Source: Desulfuromonadaceae bacterium
Lineage (GTDB): Bacteria; Desulfobacterota; Desulfuromonadia; Desulfuromonadales; SZUA-540
Direction: 5' to 3'
NCBI GenBank assembly: GCA_003250235.1
Contig: QKGY01000425.1
Span: forward strand, 1-5,209
DNA length: 5,209 nt
The notes below the pieces were generated by a model. The model was not told the origin of the DNA. It saw nothing but the letters and a program-made list of their open reading frames with translations, and searched no databases. A program made the position numbers and the translations under genes. Shown in pieces: positions 1 through 5,209 of the stretch (the first letter of the stretch is position 1; every line of letters starts with the position of its first letter).

Positions 1-204
1 CACCAGCACCTGCGCGCCACCATCCGGCTGCACTCCGGGGAGGAGATCGTCCTGCAGGAGGCGACGGTGGCCAACCTGGTGCGGGCCTACGTGGCGATCA
101 AGACCCATCCGCAGAAAACCAGCTGTCGTCTGGTCGGGCGGGAGTTGAGCGAAACCGAAAGGAAGGACGGGTTCGCGGAATGGCAGTTGCTGGAGGGAGA
201 GTGA
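1..204 (+). CDS. Hypothetical protein, C-terminal fragment (5' end outside window)
   Basis: Frame 1 is open from the first base and ends at TGA 202-204, giving 67 residues. The visible part is hydrophilic and mixed in charge, with a segment that reads like beta strands (ATIRLHSGEEIVLQEATV) followed by a short helical stretch (ANLVRAYVAIKTHP) and an acidic tail (WQLLEGE). There is no membrane segment, cysteine cluster or metal motif, so a small soluble cytoplasmic protein is likely. I do not recognise the family. The next gene on the same strand starts 85 bases later with its own ribosome binding site. Co-transcription is possible because no convincing terminator lies between them. Codon use is GC-rich and ordinary for the window, which supports real coding sequence. 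Confidence 0.7.
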   Translation, partial: HQHLRATIRLHSGEEIVLQEATVANLVRAYVAIKTHPQKTSCRLVGRELSETERKDGFAEWQLLEGE

Positions 205-277
205 ATAGGCGCGAACATAAAAAAGTGCCCCAAACTACGGTCAATAGGGCATCTGATTCAATCTTTGCTGAAAAACC

Positions 278-283
278 AAGGAG
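278..283 (+). promoter_or_regulatory. Ribosome binding site that sets the DUF362 start
   Basis: AAGGAG lies six bases before GTG 290-292. The first in-frame ATG (308-310) is 24 bases away, too far to use this site, so GTG 290 is the preferred start. Confidence 0.65.
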
Positions 284-289
284 CACCCT

Positions 290-1098
290 GTGAACCTCCC
301 CTGTGCCATGGTCGACTTCGTCAGCTACGCCGAGAGCCTTCCGCCGCTGCTCGACCGGATCGGTGCGCGCGAGGTGCTTGCCGGGCAGCAGCGCATTCTG
401 CTCAAACCGAATCTGGTCAACCAGTCTCCTTTTCCGGTGACCCTGCCGGTGGCGGCGATGGCGGTGCTGGTCGATTATGTTCAACGTTGCAGCACGGCGG
501 AGCTGTGGATCGGCGAAGGGACCCCAGCATCGAAGTGCTGCGCCACCATGGGTATGAGAGACTGGCCAGGGAGAAGGGGCTCCGGCTGGTCGATCTCAAC
601 GAGGCGAAGACGATCCGGCTGACCCGCCCCGACTGCGAGGTTTTCCCCGAGTTTCATCTGCCGCGGATCGCCATGGAGAGCTTCATCGTCTCCTTTCCGG
701 TGCTCAAGGCCCACAGCCTGGCCGACGTGACCCTGTCGATGAAGAACATGATGGGTTTCCCCTCCCACCACCACTACCGCCAGGGGGGCGCCTGGCGCAA
801 GTCGGCGTTTCACCGGCGCATGCACCGCTCGATCTTCGAGCTCAATCTTTACCGCAAGCCCGACCTTTCGATCATCGATGCCAGCGTCGGTCTGGCCGAC
901 TATCATCTGGGCGGGCCGACCTGCCAGCCGCCGGTGAAAAAGCTGGTGGCCGGCTTCGACCCGGTGGCGGTGGATGCCTGCGGCGCCGGGCTGCTCGGTT
1001 TCGACTGGCGGCAGGTGGAGCATATCCGCCTGGCCGACGGCGTGCTGGGGCAGGCCGAGTCGGGGGACCGCGCCCCGTTACAAAAAGTCAGCCCCTGA
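290..1098 (+). pseudogene. DUF362-family protein, interrupted by a frameshift near 523
   Basis: DUF362 proteins are widespread and mostly uncharacterised; some carry ferredoxin-type clusters, which this one lacks. The N-terminal part (GTG 290 to about 523) has the family's opening pattern, a helix, then ILLKPNLV, then IGEGT. The rest is one frame over, from about 523 to TGA 1098, and carries the downstream landmarks: VLRHHGYERLA, FPVLKAHSLADVTLSMKNMMG, PDLSIIDASVGLADYHLGG and VAGFDPVAVDACGAGLLG. Joined, they give about 269 residues, near full length for the simple members. The break falls in the C run at 522-525 (GGGACCCCAGC), consistent with loss of one base. Since the family usually has a few more residues between GEGT and the EVLR helix, loss of 1+3n bases is also possible. 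The site does not match the canonical X XXY YYZ slippery heptamer, so programmed frameshifting is unlikely. It is either a recent pseudogene or a sequencing error. The gene converges on the lipoprotein gene. Confidence 0.8.
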
Positions 1099-1117
1099 AA
1101 AAATCCGGGGCTGACTT
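1085..1117. terminator. Bidirectional intrinsic terminator between convergent genes
   Basis: AAGTCAGCCCC (1085-1095) and GGGGCTGACTT (1107-1117) form a perfect 11-bp stem with an 11-base loop that contains the DUF362 stop codon. Read on the minus strand the stem ends in a run of five T (complement of 1082-1086), which makes a good intrinsic terminator for the lipoprotein gene ending at 1276. Read on the plus strand only CTTATA follows, so termination of the DUF362 transcript is probably weaker. The last codons of the DUF362 frame are therefore part of the hairpin. Confidence 0.75.
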
Positions 1118-1275
1118 ATACGCCAGCCGGTGAGCTGAGATCCCATGCATCCAGCCGGCAGGATTACGCCGAGACCGATCGTGTCTTGATCAGACAGACG
1201 TCGCTGCTGTGAAAACTCCCGATCCGGTTTCGTAACCCCTTCCGATCATTTCTCCTTGTTATTCATTAGGCCTGC

Positions 1276-4023
1276 CTAGTTCTGCTCAACCCAGTAGTTG
1301 ATGACCTCGAATTCCTGACCGTCGAGCGCCTGAACGTAGGTGAACAGCCCGAAGGAGTAGCGGTTGTCCGGAAAGAGAGTGTGCTCGATGCTGCCGATCG
1401 TACCGCTGTAGGTGGTCGAGTCGCCATGGGAGATCGACAACGTGCGCCCGGCTGCTATTCCGGCAGAAAAACCGACTTTTCCTCCAAAGGCCGCGTTGAA
1501 ACTGTATTCATAGGCCAATTCAAGAGAGTTGGCCACGCCTCGGGTCTCCACATATTCCAGGGACAGCTCGGTGGCTCCGCTCCCTTCGCCGACGGAAATG
1601 GGACCGATTTCCAGACCACCCAACGCCTCCACGGGATCGAAAGCACTGATGAGGGGGTCAAAGAGCGTGTACCGCGCATCTTCCAGGCGATTCTTTTCGG
1701 TAACCAGGATGAGGTCTTTTTCGCTCTTGGTGGGGTAGCTGCTGATACGCTGCGGAACGTGGGTGAAGACCCGGTCGTCGATATGCAGGGCATCGGGCTG
1801 AATGCTGGCGTTGTAGTACTCGCGCGTTGCGATCAGCTGGATCAGATCGCGTGGCAGGTCGATGGTATAGGTCTCCCCAAGGGTTGCCGGATCAGAGCTG
1901 GCGATAGTTTCATAGGTGTACCGATCGATGGGGACGGTCAAAAAGACCACGGAGTCTTCCGAGGGGCCGGTGGTGAAGGAAAGGGACCGGCTGAGCTCGT
2001 AGGACTTGCTGAACTCCAGACCCGCCGAGAATGAGAGCGTGTTGTTGAATTCGACGGATCCGCCCAAGCCGGCCGCTCCCGCTCCCCAGGTGGCAGATCC
2101 CGACACCGTCACACTGTAGGTCCTTTCAGCGGTGGCCGAACTGGCCGACCCCCAGGTGGTGGTGCAGGAATCGATGTTCTGCCCGATCCCCTGTTCACAG
2201 GGTGGCGCGGCAAGCACGGCCAGGACGATCGGTTCGGTGAAATCGAGGACGTGCTGATTGGTGTATTTGACCAACCGCACATTGTCGTTGTCGACATCGA
2301 CTGGAACGACCATCGGATTGACACGCGAGGTATCGGGAGGGTTCAGGCTGGCGAAAGCGTTCATGTCGTCAGGCCACAGGGCGACGGCGGTGGCCCTGGC
2401 GACCACGCAGCGGCGGGTGTCCGGATCAAGATCGCAGCTCCAGATTTTCAGATAGGGTTGATTCTGATCGAGAAACAGGGTGACGAGATCGTCGATACCG
2501 TCGCCGGTCTGGTCGCTGACCGTCATGGTGCTGTTGGAGCGGTCGAACCAGATCCCCTGCTCCTGGTCGCCGAGGATGACGCTGCTGTCCGGAATTTCTC
2601 CGAGCGGTCCGGCCGTCCAGTCTCCGTCGGGGAAGGTATCGAAGACAAGGGCGTTGACCTGGATATCGAGATCGCCGTCCCCGTCGAAGTCAAGCAGGTT
2701 CACATGGGTGAAGCGCAACAGGAAGGTCTGCGCGTCGTTGCAGTTGGGGATGCGGAAGGCCGAAGCGCTCCCCCCGATCTGGGCAAAGTCATTGGAGGTG
2801 TTGCCCAGCCCGACGAGCAGGTGCTTGAGGCCGTTGACGCTGGTATCGGGGCTCGCGCAGTTGCCCACGACCTCCTCCAGCCCCGCGAACACCAGTTCAT
2901 CGAGGTGGTCCCCGTCGAGGTCGCCGGTCGCGACGCTGGCGACCACCGCCGTGTGAAGCACTCCGCCCAGGTCGGCTTCGATGGGTCCGGCGGACATCAC
3001 GGCCAGTCCCGTCGCCTGATTGGCCAGAACGAAGTACTGGCTGGCGAAGGAACCCGGGTAGGCCGGTCCCTGGGTATTTTCATTGACGACCACCACAATC
3101 TCGCCGGTGATGTCGTGATTCAGATCGGCGCTCTCGACAACGAGGGTGACGTAAGGGGAATCCAGTACCGTATCCAGGGGGAGGTCATACTCGCTCAGCA
3201 GGGCAAATCCCGTCGATTCGTCATCGACGATATAGAGGCCGACCGGGGTGTCGGGCTGGCCGGCGTCAGGCACGCGGCTGATGACGATGGCCAGCTCGTC
3301 GATCTGATCGCCGTCGAAATCGCCGCTGGTAATGCGCAGATCGTTGAGCGGAAGGAAACGGGCGCTGATCGGAATCGCGACATCGACTTCAGAAGGGGCC
3401 GGCGCCATGGCATCGGTGACCAGCAGTCGCACTTCGCTGCTGCCGTCGAGATATTCGACGTAATAGGCGATTGCCGTCTGCCGGAATCCGTTGGCGTTGA
3501 AATCCCCGGCAGTGGCGTCGCGCCGGGTGCCCTGAACCACCACGGGACCGGATGCGGAGGTGCCCCCGGTGTTGTGCTCTACGGCCCAGGGGGCTTGCGG
3601 CTCGGTTTTTTCGAACAGGGTGTCAGAAAGGGTGAACCCATTGGTTTCCGTTCCGGAGGAAAGATCGTCGATGACGGTCAGAACCCCCGGCTGAGCCTCG
3701 GGCCGGAAGCCGCCGAGAAACAGCTCTTCGGTTCGGCCGCGTTGAACCCGTACCCCGTTTGGTTGCGAGGCATCGGCGATCTCGCGCATGGCAAAGACGG
3801 TGCCGAGCGGAGCGTAACTATCCGGGTACACCGCACCCTGGTCGTCAACCCTGGGGCTGGGATCGGTATTGACGCCCAGACTGTTAAGCGTGTCGACCAG
3901 AGTGGCATTGTCGGGGGAGGGATTGCTGGAGGAACTCGAACCGCCGCAGGAGACCAGGAAGAGAAAGAGGGGACAGAGAAAAAGCAGCAGGGCGGAAGAC
4001 CTCGATAATTGAGCAGGGTTCAT
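1276..4023 (-). CDS. Large lipoprotein: FG-GAP/VCBS-type propeller plus Gly/Ser-rich beta C-terminal domain
   Basis: The protein has 915 residues. ATG 4023-4021 is chosen because AAAGGAG lies seven bases upstream and a lipoprotein signal follows at once: an Arg-containing start, a hydrophobic core (LLLFLCPLFLFL, 12-23) and lipobox LVSC with lipidated Cys26, then GGSSSSS. Gly at +2 rather than Asp suggests outer-membrane or surface targeting. Residues about 170-590 hold seven Asp-rich loops of FG-GAP/VCBS type at about 173, 234, 299, 367, 444, 503 and 575 (best: GDFDGDQIDELAI, GDLDGDHLDELVF, DFDGDGDLDIQV). The 59-77 residue spacing fits a seven-bladed calcium-binding beta-propeller. The first and last loops are degenerate. 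Six cysteines of the mature chain lie at 389, 428, 530, 539, 609 and 620, suggesting disulfides in an oxidising compartment. Residues 613-915 form a separate domain with two long alternating amphipathic stretches (about 633-685 and 830-878), recalling beta-barrel pore-forming folds, but no family signature was recognised. An adhesin or surface-binding role is an inference. A minus-strand GEMM-I riboswitch lies in its leader. Confidence 0.92.
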   Translation of the reverse strand: MNPAQLSRSSALLLFLCPLFLFLVSCGGSSSSSNPSPDNATLVDTLNSLGVNTDPSPRVDDQGAVYPDSYAPLGTVFAMREIADASQPNGVRVQRGRTEELFLGGFRPEAQPGVLTVIDDLSSGTETNGFTLSDTLFEKTEPQAPWAVEHNTGGTSASGPVVVQGTRRDATAGDFNANGFRQTAIAYYVEYLDGSSEVRLLVTDAMAPAPSEVDVAIPISARFLPLNDLRITSGDFDGDQIDELAIVISRVPDAGQPDTPVGLYIVDDESTGFALLSEYDLPLDTVLDSPYVTLVVESADLNHDITGEIVVVVNENTQGPAYPGSFASQYFVLANQATGLAVMSAGPIEADLGGVLHTAVVASVATGDLDGDHLDELVFAGLEEVVGNCASPDTSVNGLKHLLVGLGNTSNDFAQIGGSASAFRIPNCNDAQTFLLRFTHVNLLDFDGDGDLDIQVNALVFDTFPDGDWTAGPLGEIPDSSVILGDQEQGIWFDRSNSTMTVSDQTGDGIDDLVTLFLDQNQPYLKIWSCDLDPDTRRCVVARATAVALWPDDMNAFASLNPPDTSRVNPMVVPVDVDNDNVRLVKYTNQHVLDFTEPIVLAVLAAPPCEQGIGQNIDSCTTTWGSASSATAERTYSVTVSGSATWGAGAAGLGGSVEFNNTLSFSAGLEFSKSYELSRSLSFTTGPSEDSVVFLTVPIDRYTYETIASSDPATLGETYTIDLPRDLIQLIATREYYNASIQPDALHIDDRVFTHVPQRISSYPTKSEKDLILVTEKNRLEDARYTLFDPLISAFDPVEALGGLEIGPISVGEGSGATELSLEYVETRGVANSLELAYEYSFNAAFGGKVGFSAGIAAGRTLSISHGDSTTYSGTIGSIEHTLFPDNRYSFGLFTYVQALDGQEFEVINYWVEQN

Positions 4024-4030
4024 GACATCG

Positions 4031-4037
4031 CTCCTTT
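4031..4037 (-). promoter_or_regulatory. Ribosome binding site that sets the lipoprotein start
   Basis: Minus-strand AAAGGAG is seven bases before ATG 4023. The open frame extends upstream to a TTG at 4104 and an ATG at 4062. The TTG lies inside the T tract of the riboswitch terminator and cannot be a sensible start. The ATG at 4062 would put about 24 polar residues ahead of the signal peptide proper (first hydrophobic residues of the core near residue 38 of that longer form). Confidence 0.85.
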
Positions 4038-4102
4038 GGCCTAAGAGGTCGGCCTGCTGCATAATCCTTCTTCTATTGTCAATTCCATGGAGCCGGAACA
4101 GC

Positions 4103-4149
4103 AAAAGGCCGAGCGATCCTCAGGATTTCACTCCTTCGGCAGCTCGGCC
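4103..4149 (-). terminator. Riboswitch-controlled intrinsic terminator in the lipoprotein leader
   Basis: On the minus strand GGCCGAGC (4149-4142) pairs perfectly with GCTCGGCC (4114-4107) and is followed directly by TTTT (4106-4103). The 27-base loop contains a small ATCC-TGA-GGAT hairpin (4126-4116). The 5' arm is the same sequence as the 3' part of the GEMM-I aptamer, so aptamer and terminator folding should exclude each other. The start codon is 79 bases beyond the T tract. Confidence 0.85.
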
Positions 4150-4216
4150 ATCTTTTCAACAAGACCCGTGGCTTTCCGTCCCCCTCTCACAAGAGGTATG
4201 GCTTTTTCGGGTATCC
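4138..4216 (-). promoter_or_regulatory. GEMM-I cyclic-dinucleotide riboswitch (c-di-GMP-I class) for the lipoprotein gene
   Basis: Read 5' to 3' on the minus strand: AAAAAGCCATACC (4207-4195), then a stem CCTCTT/GAGGGG (six pairs with two G-U) closed by the GNRA loop GTGA (4190-4187), then GACGGAAAGCC (4180-4170), then ACGGGTCTT, a short second hairpin TCTT/AAGA (4164-4161 with 4154-4151) and GGCCGAGCTGCC (4149-4138). This order is that of GEMM-I aptamers: conserved CAAACC block, GNRA hairpin docking into the second arm, GGGACGCAAAGCC-type core and a 3' ligand-contacting segment. It departs from consensus in having CATACC instead of CAAACC. The outer P1 pairing could not be settled by eye, so the 5' limit is approximate. 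The adjoining terminator predicts an ON switch. Known GEMM-I members bind c-di-GMP, and a subgroup binds 3',3'-cGAMP. Confidence 0.87.
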
Positions 4217-4221
4217 ATCCC

Positions 4222-4240
4222 GTTATAATTTGAGATTATC
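4222..4240 (-). promoter_or_regulatory. Candidate -10 elements for the lipoprotein transcript
   Basis: Two minus-strand hexamers resemble a sigma-70 -10 box: TATAAC (4227-4222) and GATAAT (4240-4235). The first would start RNA at about 4215, just ahead of the aptamer core, which is the expected place. Neither has a good -35 hexamer at 16-18 bases, so the assignment is tentative. Confidence 0.3.
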
Positions 4241-4254
4241 GTGGTTAGCTCAAA
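4229..4254. repeat. Inverted repeat TTTGAG-N14-CTCAAA in the divergent promoter region
   Basis: TTTGAG (4229-4234) and CTCAAA (4249-4254) are perfect inverted six-base arms with a 14-base spacer, overlapping the candidate minus-strand promoter. The 20-base centre-to-centre spacing, about two helical turns, would suit a dimeric regulator, but a chance match is quite possible. Confidence 0.3.
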
Positions 4255-4317
4255 GCACAAGCAGGAAATGTAGGGGCTGGCACATCCTGGGTTCGTTTTG
4301 AAAAATACGAGGCCACA

Positions 4318-4345
4318 TTGCCTCCGCAAAACGGCATGTTACACT
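4318..4345 (+). promoter_or_regulatory. Candidate sigma-70 promoter for the SGNH hydrolase transcript
   Basis: TTGCCT (4318-4323), a 16-base spacer and TACACT (4340-4345) resemble -35 and -10 boxes. A TG one base before the -10 (4337-4338) makes it an extended -10. Transcription would start at about 4351-4353, just upstream of the plus-strand aptamer, which supports the choice. Confidence 0.5.
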
Positions 4346-4352
4346 TAGCTTG

Positions 4353-4447
4353 CAATCCACCATCAGATAAAGCCAAACCAGCTGCGAAGCTGGGACGGAA
4401 AGCCGCGGGTCTTACGTCGAATCCTGTCAAGACAGCCGGGCTGCCAT
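4353..4447 (+). promoter_or_regulatory. GEMM-I cyclic-dinucleotide riboswitch (c-di-GMP-I class) for the SGNH hydrolase gene
   Basis: The landmarks in order are AAAGCCAAACC (4369-4379), a perfect six-pair stem CCAGCT/AGCTGG (4378-4383 with 4388-4393) with GNRA loop GCGA (4384-4387), the core GACGGAAAGCC (4394-4404), GCGGGTCTT, a second arm GTCTT/AAGAC (4409-4413 with 4429-4433) and the 3' segment GCCGGGCTGCC (4435-4445). This matches the GEMM-I consensus closely, including the intact CAAACC block. Compared with the Vibrio Vc2 aptamer, one base pair next to the ligand pocket appears swapped from G-C to C-G (4373 with 4398), as expected of a conserved stem. P1 was not resolved by eye, so the ends are approximate. 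The 3' segment is shared with the terminator that follows, so ligand binding should favour read-through into the hydrolase gene. Confidence 0.93.
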
Positions 4448-4480
4448 AAAGTTATGTGGCAGTCCGGCTGTTTGCGTTTT
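4432..4480 (+). terminator. Riboswitch-controlled intrinsic terminator in the SGNH hydrolase leader
   Basis: ACAGCCGG (4432-4439) pairs perfectly with CCGGCTGT (4464-4471). The stem continues through a G-U pair into CTGCC (4441-4445) with GGCAG (4458-4462), giving about 14 pairs or more with a small AT-rich loop. TTTGCGTTTT (4471-4480) follows. The 5' arm is the 3' end of the GEMM-I aptamer, the classic arrangement for ligand-dependent antitermination. Confidence 0.88.
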
Positions 4481-4580
4481 GTTCTGCGTGCTTTGTATCG
4501 GGAGGATGTTCTGGTTGGCCGGTGTGTTTTGGCAGTAGGGGGTACTTAAACACCCAGGTGCTGGGGAAAAGGAGGCTGTT
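4481..4580 (+). other. Leader between the riboswitch terminator and the SGNH hydrolase start
   Basis: This is a 100-base untranslated leader. It ends with a small hairpin CCCAG-GTG-CTGGG (4553-4565) directly before the strong ribosome binding site AAAAGGAGG (4567-4575), five bases from ATG 4581. The hairpin might modulate initiation but does not cover the binding site. No other feature was seen. Confidence 0.6.
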
Positions 4581-5209
4581 ATGAGGGGAATCGTGCGTAA
4601 ATGGTGCGGGTGGGGATTGCTGGTCGGGCCGGCGTTTGCCGGTAATCCGGCCAACGAAGTCTATGTTATCGGCGACAGCTTGTCGGACACGGGGAATCTG
4701 TATGACCTGACCGGGTTCTGGCCGCCGAGCCCGCCCTATGCGATGCGCTACAGCAACGGGCCGGTGTGGCCCGAGTATCTGGCCGGTGACCTGGGGATCG
4801 ACGTCGACAGCCTGGCTTACGGCGGGGCGTTCACCGGGGTCTATATCCTGGGCGGGGTGCCGATCTCCAATTTGAACAACGTACAGTACCCGGACCTGTT
4901 CCAGACCCTTCTTCCCGGTGTCTCCGAAGAGGTCGATGCGTTGCTGGCCGACAACCCCGACGGGCTGAACCCGAAGGCCCTCTACATGGTCTGGGCCGGT
5001 CCGAACGACCTGTTCCTCGGCATGGAGCAGCCGGCGGCGATGCCAGCCATCCTGACCCAGGCCGTGACCAATATCGCCGAGGCGGTCTGCCGGCTCGGGA
5101 CGGCCGGAGGACGGCATTTTATGGTCGGCAACATGCCGGATATCGGCCTGACGCCGTTTGTGATTGAGATGGGCCCTGAGGCGCAGGCTCAGGTTTCGCA
5201 GGCGGTCGC
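4581..5209 (+). CDS. Secreted SGNH/GDSL-family hydrolase (esterase/lipase-like), 3' end outside window
   Basis: SGNH hydrolases cleave ester bonds in lipids, acylated glycans or similar substrates, using a Ser-Asp-His triad. ATG 4581 follows AAAAGGAGG at five bases. Residues 1-20 look like a short type I signal peptide with Arg/Lys near the start and an AFA cleavage site (after A20). Block I is GDSLSDTGN (31-39) with nucleophile Ser33. YSNGPVWPEYLA (57-68) is typical of the lipase/acyltransferase-like branch. Block II is YGGA (80-83) with the oxyanion Gly, and block III is AGPND (139-143) with oxyanion Asn142. The 209 residues visible stop before the Asp-x-x-His block, which should lie downstream in a protein of about 280-350 residues. 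The substrate cannot be told from this part. The gene is transcribed away from the lipoprotein gene and carries its own GEMM-I riboswitch, so expression is expected to rise with c-di-GMP. Confidence 0.93.
   Translation, partial: MRGIVRKWCGWGLLVGPAFAGNPANEVYVIGDSLSDTGNLYDLTGFWPPSPPYAMRYSNGPVWPEYLAGDLGIDVDSLAYGGAFTGVYILGGVPISNLNNVQYPDLFQTLLPGVSEEVDALLADNPDGLNPKALYMVWAGPNDLFLGMEQPAAMPAILTQAVTNIAEAVCRLGTAGGRHFMVGNMPDIGLTPFVIEMGPEAQAQVSQAV

Noticed and set aside
226..251. TGCCC/GGGCA hairpin between the first gene and DUF362 as a terminator
   Set aside because: The stem is only five pairs with a 16-base loop and no T run follows it.
265..522. N-terminal extension of the frame-1 reading through the DUF362 region, starting at 265
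   Set aside because: The family's N-terminal segments (ILLKPNLV, IGEGT) are in the other frame here, so this stretch is out-of-frame sequence. Only the part after about 523 is genuine.
1123..1158. Direct repeat CCAGCCGG at 1123-1130 and 1151-1158
   Set aside because: Two copies of eight GC-rich bases in a 3' untranslated stretch are compatible with chance, and there is no further repeat structure.
2251..4008. Long plus-strand open frame (585 codons) opposite the lipoprotein gene
   Set aside because: It is antisense to a gene with clear signal peptide, lipobox and repeats. Its translation is Gly/Val/Asp-rich with no recognisable domain, as expected of a GC-rich shadow frame.
4111..4145. Glycine-riboswitch-like segment on the minus strand (GCCGAAGGAG followed by AAATCCTGAGG)
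   Set aside because: The similarity is short, and the sequence is fully explained as the end of the GEMM-I aptamer plus its terminator loop.
4278..4292. TGGCAC motif as the -24 element of a sigma-54 promoter
   Set aside because: The required GC at the -12 position is absent (GT is found at the expected place).
4506..4538. Ten-residue leader peptide (ATG to TAG) in the SGNH hydrolase leader
   Set aside because: The purine-rich stretch touches the ATG with no spacing, and there is no regulatory codon pattern, so translation is unlikely.

Overview
The window looks like chromosomal DNA from a high-GC Gram-negative bacterium, most likely a Desulfuromonadia/Geobacter-type anaerobe. The evidence is indirect: two GEMM-I riboswitches of the style common in that group, a long lipoprotein with a Cys-Gly-Gly-Ser5 tether, a DUF362 protein and GC-rich codon use. 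No rRNA, tRNA, CRISPR array or mobile element was seen.

Layout. (1) Bases 1-204 are the 3' end of an unrecognised small protein gene (+). (2) Bases 290-1098 hold a DUF362-family gene (+) whose two halves lie in different frames, with the break near base 523. (3) A perfect 11-bp hairpin at 1085-1117 spans the DUF362 stop codon and probably ends transcription from both sides, because the next gene converges on it. (4) Bases 1276-4023 (-) encode a 915-residue lipoprotein with about seven FG-GAP/VCBS-type calcium-loop repeats (a likely beta-propeller) and a C-terminal domain of about 300 residues rich in Gly, Ser and alternating beta pattern. (5) Bases 4024-4580 are a 557-bp divergent intergenic region. 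(6) From 4581 (+) a secreted SGNH/GDSL hydrolase begins and runs off the window.

The main discovery is in the intergenic region. It holds two back-to-back GEMM-I (cyclic-dinucleotide) riboswitches, one per strand. The plus-strand aptamer (about 4353-4447) leads to the SGNH hydrolase and the minus-strand aptamer (about 4138-4216) leads to the propeller lipoprotein. Each has the six-base-pair stem capped by a GNRA loop, the GACGGAAAGCC core and a 3' segment GCCGRGCTGCC. In each, this 3' segment also forms the 5' arm of an intrinsic terminator followed by a T-rich tract. Ligand binding is therefore expected to prevent termination (an ON switch) on both sides. By ungapped comparison with the Vibrio Vc2 aptamer, both carry G at the position that is A in the cGAMP-selective subgroup, so c-di-GMP is the more likely ligand.

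Inferred biology: a rise in the second messenger would switch on two exported proteins together, a surface lipoprotein with an adhesin-like or membrane-active architecture and a secreted esterase/lipase-like enzyme. This would be a surface-life or biofilm-type regulon of two divergent genes under matched riboswitches. The functions of the exported proteins beyond their family level are not known from the sequence.
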